In this document: positions 32,207-36,831 of the stretch, one piece after another
How positions within the stretch are numbered: the stretch's first letter is position 1
How the letters are laid out: the number at the start of each line of letters is the position of its first letter
From: Comamonadaceae bacterium
Lineage (GTDB): Bacteria; Pseudomonadota; Gammaproteobacteria; Burkholderiales; Burkholderiaceae_C
Reading direction: 5' to 3'
Length of the DNA stretch: 36,831 nucleotides
Assembly (NCBI GenBank): GCA_023259355.1
Contig: JAHFQI010000014.1
Coordinates: 1 to 36,831, forward strand
The notes under the pieces: model-generated
What the model saw: only the letters and a program-made list of their open reading frames with translations
Told to the model about the DNA's origin: nothing
Databases searched by the model: none
Position numbers and translations under genes: made by a program

Positions 32207-33439
32207 TCAGCGCCCAGCCGACCCCTCGGCGCCATGCTGCAGCAAGTACTGCAGCAACGCCATCCTGTTGAGCGGAATGGCCATCCAGGCGTTGCAACCG
32301 GCAAACCAGGCCCGGACGCGCGACAGCAGACCCCGGTGGCTGGCCACGATCACCAGTTTGGGATCTTCGGGAGAAACGCCCCGGTTGTCCTGGATGGCGC
32401 GGCACAGCGCGATGGCTTCCGGCCCCAGCGACACCTCGATCAGGAACACGAACCGGTAGGGTCGCAGCGCCAGGTAGCGGAAAACGGTCTGGCGGTCCGG
32501 CGCGAAATCAACCGGAAAACCGGCGGACTGGAAAATCTTGAGCAAACCGCTCGCCGCCACCCCGGAGTGGCCGACCACCATGATGCGGTCCTCCACCGCA
32601 GGCCCCATCACGGCGGCAAAATCAGACGGGACCTCGCTTTCGCCGGTCGAAGGGCTGGCCGGCATGCCCGGTGCCGCTGACACAACCGGGGGCGCCACAG
32701 CGGCGGACTCGGCAGCGTGGTCTTGCGGTGCCGCGACTTCCGGCTGGCGCTGCATGGTGCGCCCCGCCCGGGCCGCCACTTCCTGCGCCCATTCGGGCGG
32801 GACTACGGACGAAGTGGCCCGGTCAAACGGCTTGGTGGGCCGGAAAGCGCTCTGGCCTTCGTGCGCCGGATCGAAAGGCTGCGTGTCTTCAAACTGCGGC
32901 GTGCTGCGAGACGGCACGGGCACCCCGGGCGACGCCCCGCCCGCCTGCGGCAGGCCGTGCGGCCTTGCAAACGGCCGGGTGGCCTCGAACGGCGTCGGGA
33001 AATCGGACTGCTCGAACTGGCGCGTCGGCTCGAAGCCGGCCATGCCGGTCGCGCTCAGGGGCACGAAAGGCTGGGTGGCGGCAAAGCCCGAAGTCGCCTC
33101 CTGCGGACGGCGCAGTCCGCCGCTGGCTGGTGCCGGCAGCAAACGGCGCACGGCCTCCAGCACCGGATGAAGCCGCAGCGGCCGCGCCACCACCGGCCAG
33201 CCTGTGCCGGCATCGGTGGCGCCGATCAGCAGCACGCGGCCCGGCAAGGCACGGGCCTGCAGCGCGCGCACGGCCACCGCGTCGTCGGCACTGGCGATGA
33301 TCAGTTCCGCCCGTGCCAGGTCGTGCTCCTGGAAAGCCCCCGGGATCTGGTTGACCCCCGGCTGAAAAAGGACCCCTTCCAGCAAGATCTGCTCGGTGGA
33401 GGAGAAACCTACCAGGGCAATGGGACGTTGACTGGACAT
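32207..33439 (-). CDS. Receiver-linker-receiver protein with five FxxT[QRK]xF motifs (paralogue 2)
   Basis: A 410-residue paralogue of the 30781-31962 protein; the start is MSSQRPIALVGFSSTEQILL and the track adds 66 residues. The N-terminal receiver-like part (6-103) shares VLLIGATDAGTGWPVVARPL with its sister. The linker carries FAATQPF, FEPTRQF, FEATRPF, FEDTQPF and FRPTKPF. The C-terminal part (284-402) ends WFAGCNAWMAIPLNRMALLQ. Here the phospho-acceptor Asp is replaced (FLIEVSLG) and the conserved Lys is Ile (MAIPL), so this end cannot be phosphorylated in the usual way. It is divergent from the glutathione peroxidase across 190 bases. Function unknown. Confidence 0.8.
   Translation of the reverse strand: MSSQRPIALVGFSSTEQILLEGVLFQPGVNQIPGAFQEHDLARAELIIASADDAVAVRALQARALPGRVLLIGATDAGTGWPVVARPLRLHPVLEAVRRLLPAPASGGLRRPQEATSGFAATQPFVPLSATGMAGFEPTRQFEQSDFPTPFEATRPFARPHGLPQAGGASPGVPVPSRSTPQFEDTQPFDPAHEGQSAFRPTKPFDRATSSVVPPEWAQEVAARAGRTMQRQPEVAAPQDHAAESAAVAPPVVSAAPGMPASPSTGESEVPSDFAAVMGPAVEDRIMVVGHSGVAASGLLKIFQSAGFPVDFAPDRQTVFRYLALRPYRFVFLIEVSLGPEAIALCRAIQDNRGVSPEDPKLVIVASHRGLLSRVRAWFAGCNAWMAIPLNRMALLQYLLQHGAEGSAGR
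32825..33085 (-). repeat. Coding repeat: five FxxT[QRK]xF heptapeptides
   Basis: Within the linker of paralogue 2 the heptads begin at residues 119, 136, 151, 183 and 199. The spacing is 17, 15, 32 and 16, as if one 16-residue unit near 167 had been lost. Only the motif is conserved, not the bases between. Each has Thr with an aromatic at +3. Confidence 0.8.
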
Positions 33440-33629
33440 GCGATGGGTGCGCCGGACGGTTGCGGGTTGCAGAAAGCCGCAGGGTCGCGACTTGAATACA
33501 AAATTATTCCCGTGAAAGGCCCCGTCCGCACGCCCGAAATCCCCACATGGCCATACTTGAGCGGTTTGGGGCGGGTTGTGTTGCAAACTCGCTGCACCCC
33601 CGGCCCCTTTCGTTTGCACAGGAGTCTCC

Positions 33630-34115
33630 ATGCCCACGATTTACGACTTTGAAGCCGTGCCGATGCACGGCACGCCGGTGCCCTTGAAGCGCTTTGAAGG
33701 CAAGGTGCTGCTGATCGTCAACACGGCCAGCGCCTGCGGCTTCACACCCCAGTTCGGCGGGCTGGAGAAGCTGCACCAGGCCTGGGAATCCAAGGGCCTG
33801 GTCGTACTGGGTTTTCCGTGCAACCAGTTCGGCGCCAAGGACCCCGGCAGCAACGACGAGATCGCCAGCTTCTGCCAGCTCAACTACGGCGTGAGTTTCC
33901 CGATGATGGCCAAGGTCAAGGTCAACGGCTCCGACGCCGACCCGCTGTACCAATGGCTCACGGCCGAAGCCCCCGGCCTGCTGGGCAGCAAGGCCATCAA
34001 ATGGAACTTCACCAAGTTCCTGGTCGGCAAGGACGGCCGGGTGATCAAGCGCTACGCGCCGCAGGATGCGCCGGAAAGCTTGGCCCGGGACATCGAGAAA
34101 GCCCTGGCGGCCTGA
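33630..34115 (+). CDS. Glutathione peroxidase family, thioredoxin-type (Cys form)
   Basis: A 161-residue peroxidase, start MPTIYDFEAVPMHGTPVPLK behind CAGGAG; the track adds 18 residues. The peroxidatic Cys36 is in NTASACGFTPQ, with Q66 (FPCNQFG) and W125 (AIKWNFTKFLV) completing the catalytic set. Cys82 in FCQLNYGVSFP is the resolving cysteine of the atypical 2-Cys class, so thioredoxin rather than glutathione is the probable reductant. Cysteine replaces selenocysteine. It acts on H2O2 and lipid peroxides in the cytoplasm. It is divergent from paralogue 2 and stands 12 bases from the convergent ProQ gene. Confidence 0.94.
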   Translation: MPTIYDFEAVPMHGTPVPLKRFEGKVLLIVNTASACGFTPQFGGLEKLHQAWESKGLVVLGFPCNQFGAKDPGSNDEIASFCQLNYGVSFPMMAKVKVNGSDADPLYQWLTAEAPGLLGSKAIKWNFTKFLVGKDGRVIKRYAPQDAPESLARDIEKALAA

Positions 34116-34127
34116 TCCGGGGCGGGT

Positions 34128-34931
34128 TCAGGCCGCCGACGCGGGCCGCCGGCGGCGTGCCCGCTCCAGCGTCTGCGCCACCACCCGCGGGTCCATGCCG
34201 TACATCTCGGCAAACTGCGCGACCGTGCCACTGCCGGCCTCGAAGGCGCGCAGCAGCGCCTCGTCCTTGGCAGCCCGGGCGCCGGCCTCGGCCAGGGCTT
34301 CGTCGAGCAGCGCATTGGCCGCCTCGTCGCGGGTGTGGACCCGTTCGGCGTAGGCCTCGCGGGACAGGCCCGAGGCCTCGAAGGTCTGGATGATGCGCGC
34401 GCGCAGCTTGGGGCGCAGGTCTTCCCCCGCGCGGGCCTGGCGGCGGCGGAAGACTTCGAGCAGGGCATGGTGGATGTGCTCGGGCGCCATGTCCTCCACA
34501 GCCTGGCCCTGCAGGTCGTGGCGCTTTTGGCCCGCCGCCACGCTCTGCAGGTAGCGCGTGGAACGGGTGTGGATGGCCAGCGCCGCCTTGAGCGCCTCGC
34601 GATCGAGCCCCTCCGGGTGCGCCGCGAGCAGGTCCTGGTAGATGCCGCGTTTGAGGGGCAGGAAGACTTCGCCAAACAGGCCGGGGTAGAAGCCCGCCAG
34701 CTGTTCGAGAACAGGGTGGACGGTGCGCTGCGCCCGTGGCGGGTTGCTGGCGGCGTCTTGCGGCGCCGGGTCCGGCGCGCGCGCGGGACGCGGCCCCCTG
34801 CGACGGGACTTTGACGCGGACCGGGGCGGGCGGTCCGCCGTCGGGGCAGCGGCCTCGACGCCGCGCGCGGCGAGGTCGGCTGGCGCCTGAAACGGGGCGT
34901 TTTCTTCTTGTGCGGACACGGTATCGGTCAT
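34128..34931 (-). CDS. proQ: ProQ/FinO family RNA chaperone
   Basis: A 267-residue RNA-binding protein. The N-terminal 70 residues are disordered with a basic patch (SASKSRRRGPRPARAPDP). The FinO/ProQ domain spans about 70-180: HPVLEQLAGFYPGLFGEVFL, LPLKRGIYQDLLAAHP, LKAALAIHTRSTRYLQSVAA and GQKRHDLQG are all characteristic. The C-terminal part is helical (YGMDPRVVAQTLERARRRR) and different from the Tudor-like domain of enterobacterial ProQ. Such proteins bind structured small RNAs and mRNA 3' ends. Convergent with the peroxidase. Confidence 0.92.
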   Translation of the reverse strand: MTDTVSAQEENAPFQAPADLAARGVEAAAPTADRPPRSASKSRRRGPRPARAPDPAPQDAASNPPRAQRTVHPVLEQLAGFYPGLFGEVFLPLKRGIYQDLLAAHPEGLDREALKAALAIHTRSTRYLQSVAAGQKRHDLQGQAVEDMAPEHIHHALLEVFRRRQARAGEDLRPKLRARIIQTFEASGLSREAYAERVHTRDEAANALLDEALAEAGARAAKDEALLRAFEAGSGTVAQFAEMYGMDPRVVAQTLERARRRRPASAA

Positions 34932-35041
34932 GGCGTGAGGCGGGGTAGGTGAAAGTCGAACCCGCCATCATGCCAGCCTTGGGCCGGACATGCCGCTCAA
35001 GCGGCGGCGGCTCAGCCGGGATGAGAAAGATTCACACCCGC

Positions 35042-36295
35042 TCAGGCCAGCGCGTCGTCCAGCACCTCGACCCAGTGCCGCACCGGCGTGGACGTGCCGC
35101 TTTGCAGGTGGGTGATGCAGCCGATGTTGGCCGAGACGATGATCTCCGGCTGCAATTCGCCCAGAACCTCCAGCTTGCGGTCGCGCAACTGGGTGCTCAG
35201 CGCCGGGTTGAGCACCGAGTAGGTGCCGGCCGAGCCGCAGCACAGGTGCGATTCGCTGCGCGCCACCTGCACCTGGAAACCCAGCGCGCCCAGATGCTGC
35301 TCCACACCGCCCCGCAGTTGCTGGCCGTGCTGCAGCGTGCAGGGCGGATGGAACGCGAGGGTCCGACCCGCGCCGGCGCCGCCAGCCGGCCCCTGCGCCC
35401 ATTCAGGGCGCGCGGTTTTGAGCGCCGCCACGATGTCGGGCAGCAGCTCGCTCAGGTCCTTCGTGAGTTCGCTGATGCGGCGCGCCTTGTCGGCGTAAAC
35501 CGGATCGTCCTTGAGGATGTGGCCGTATTCCTTGACCGTGACGCCGCAGCCCGAGGCATTCATGACGAGGGCTTCTACGCCGCCGGATTCGACGTGCGGC
35601 CACCAGGCGTCGATGTTCGCCCGCATCTCGGCCTTGCCGCCGTCCTGGTCGTTCAGGTGGAACTTCACCGCGCCGCAGCAGCCGGCCTTGGGCGCGACGA
35701 TCGTCTGGATGCCCGCCGCGTCCAACACGCGGGCGGTGGCGCTGTTGATGTTGGGCATCATCGCGGGCTGCACGCAGCCGGCGAGCATCAGCACCTTGCG
35801 CGCGTGCTGCCGCGTGGGCCATTCGCCCGCATCCCGCTTCGCGGGCACCTTGGCCTTGAGCGTCGCGGGCAACAGGCCGCGCACCGCCTGCCCCAGCTTC
35901 ATGGCCGGGCCGAACAGCGGCGAGGGCAGACCCTCCTTGAGCGCCCAGCGGATCGCACGCTCGGCCGCAGGACGCGGCACCTTGGCGTCCACGATCTTGC
36001 GGCCGATGTCCACGAGGTGGCCGTACTGCACGCCGCTCGGGCAGGTGCTCTCGCAGTTGCGGCAGGTCAGGCAGCGGTCCAGGTGCAGCTGGGTCTTGCG
36101 CGTGGGTGCGGCGCCTTCGAGCACCTGCTTCATCAGGTAGATGCGGCCGCGCGGGCCGTCAAGCTCATCGCCCAGCAGCTGGTAGGTGGGGCAGGTGGCC
36201 GTGCAGAAGCCGCAGTGCACGCACTTGCGCAGGATGGCCTCGGCCTCGCGGCCTTCGGGCGTGTTCTTGTATTCGGGGGCGAGGTTGGTTTGCAT
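35042..36295 (-). CDS. glcF: Glycolate oxidase iron-sulfur subunit GlcF
   Basis: A 417-residue Fe-S protein, the electron-transfer subunit of the GlcDEF glycolate dehydrogenase at the inner membrane. Two 4Fe-4S clusters are visible: C25/C28/C31/C35 ([12 protein letters not shown]) and C75/C78/C81/C85 ([12 protein letters not shown]). Two CCG-type domains follow ([32 protein letters not shown] and [24 protein letters not shown]). The start [20 protein letters not shown] is the family N-terminus. It lies 18 bases downstream of glcE in a glc operon whose first genes are off the right edge. Confidence 0.96.
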   Translation of the reverse strand: MQTNLAPEYKNTPEGREAEAILRKCVHCGFCTATCPTYQLLGDELDGPRGRIYLMKQVLEGAAPTRKTQLHLDRCLTCRNCESTCPSGVQYGHLVDIGRKIVDAKVPRPAAERAIRWALKEGLPSPLFGPAMKLGQAVRGLLPATLKAKVPAKRDAGEWPTRQHARKVLMLAGCVQPAMMPNINSATARVLDAAGIQTIVAPKAGCCGAVKFHLNDQDGGKAEMRANIDAWWPHVESGGVEALVMNASGCGVTVKEYGHILKDDPVYADKARRISELTKDLSELLPDIVAALKTARPEWAQGPAGGAGAGRTLAFHPPCTLQHGQQLRGGVEQHLGALGFQVQVARSESHLCCGSAGTYSVLNPALSTQLRDRKLEVLGELQPEIIVSANIGCITHLQSGTSTPVRHWVEVLDDALA

Positions 36296-36313
36296 GGGGC
36301 GTCCGGGACGAGG

Positions 36314-36831
36314 TCAGAAGCTGCCGACCATCCGGCCGCGGTTGAAAATGCCGGCCGGGTCGAATTCGGCCTTCAGGCGCTGGTGAATCCGGTCCAGCGG
36401 CGGCTTCAGGGGCTCGAGTCGGGGTTGCTCCCGCGTGGCCGGGTTGCCGTCCACCATGAACAGCGCCGCATGGCCGCCGGCGCGCGCCGCCACCTCGCGC
36501 AGCGCGCCGGCGTGGGCGAGGCCCGCTTTCACCCAGCGCTGGCCGCCATGCCACTCAACCAGCGGCGCGGCCACGCCGGCGGGCAAGGCCAGCACCGGCG
36601 CGGTTTGCGGCACCGAGAGACGCCACAGGCATTCGGTCCCGTCGCGCCCGGCGAACCAGGGCAGGCGCTGGTCACGGCAGGCCTCCCAATCGGCCGCCGC
36701 CACGGCATTGGCCTGGCGCTCGCCGCCCAGGGTGTGACAGGCCGCATCGACCGCCGCCACCGCGCCGCGCAGGCGAAGGTAGAGCGCGCCCACGCCCGCG
36801 TCGGCCACCCAGCGACTGGCATTGAGCGGCA
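36314..36831 (-). CDS. glcE: Glycolate oxidase FAD-binding subunit GlcE, partial
   Basis: Only the C-terminal 170 or so residues are in the window; the frame stays open to the right edge, beyond the GTG at 36808 where the track starts it. The end [18 protein letters not shown] is the standard GlcE C-terminus (FAD-linked oxidase C-terminal domain), and [15 protein letters not shown] and [18 protein letters not shown] fit too. It works with GlcD and GlcF to oxidise glycolate to glyoxylate. The order glcE-glcF is as expected; glcD should lie to the right. Confidence 0.92.
   Translation of the reverse strand, partial: PLNASRWVADAGVGALYLRLRGAVAAVDAACHTLGGERQANAVAAADWEACRDQRLPWFAGRDGTECLWRLSVPQTAPVLALPAGVAAPLVEWHGGQRWVKAGLAHAGALREVAARAGGHAALFMVDGNPATREQPRLEPLKPPLDRIHQRLKAEFDPAGIFNRGRMVGSF

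Noticed and set aside
33491-33502. CTTGAATACAAA, similar to the 12-bp dyad of the ureide promoters
   Set aside because: Only one half is intact and no sigma-54 -24/-12 element lies 7 bases away on either strand; probably chance in an AT-rich divergent promoter.

Overview
The window is high-GC, densely coded DNA with short intergenic gaps. It reads as a chromosomal segment of a betaproteobacterium of the order Burkholderiales, most likely family Comamonadaceae. The basis is the overall protein character, the rsmI-yraN-diaA-dolP block, pilT/pilU, bactofilin, a two-receptor nitrogen-scavenging cluster, and an interspersed GC-rich repeat of a type I associate with that family. I cannot name a genus. 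No rRNA, tRNA, CRISPR, insertion sequence or prophage gene is visible.

Left region (1-8635, all minus strand): a nitrogen-scavenging cluster in two transcription units. Unit 1 runs from an allophanate hydrolase (AtzF type) through a NitT/TauT-type ABC transporter (binding protein, permease, ATPase) to AtzG-, AtzE- and AtzH-like proteins. These overlap or nearly touch, with three ATGA junctions. Unit 2 is a BMP-family ABC importer (binding protein and a permease cut by the window edge). Each unit is preceded by a strong sigma-54 -24/-12 element, followed exactly 7 bases later by the same 12-bp dyad (CTTGTATCCAAG or its complement). The enzymes match the lower cyanuric acid pathway (1-carboxybiuret to dicarboxyurea to allophanate to ammonia and CO2), but no ring-opening enzyme is in the window.

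Middle region (8697-19705): rsmI faces yraN-diaA-dolP. Then come a beta-hydroxyacid dehydrogenase, pilU and pilT (minus), yggS and a bactofilin (plus), an unusual HTH/zinc-ribbon/J-domain protein, and ahpC-ahpF separated by an intrinsic terminator. Two CTATCGATAG palindromes lie upstream of ahpC.

Region 19706-28453: a LysR regulator is divergent from a CoA-acylating methylmalonate-semialdehyde dehydrogenase, followed by a GMC flavoprotein. Next is an ammonium transporter with a sigma-54 promoter and an NtrC-like site, cotranscribed with a small unknown protein whose stop codon sits in a 30-bp triplicated repeat. The amt upstream gap also holds an orphan plus-strand terminator, suggesting a small RNA or leader. 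A TSUP permease and alanine racemase follow.

Right region (28602-36831): LplT lysophospholipid transporter, a DMT permease, two paralogous proteins with receiver-like domains at both ends of a disordered linker carrying an FxxTxxF motif, a thioredoxin-type glutathione peroxidase, a ProQ/FinO RNA chaperone, and glycolate oxidase subunits GlcF and (partial) GlcE.

The two most novel signals are the duplicated sigma-54/dyad promoter module of the ureide cluster and the paired receiver-linker-receiver proteins with periodic FxxT[QRK]xF motifs.
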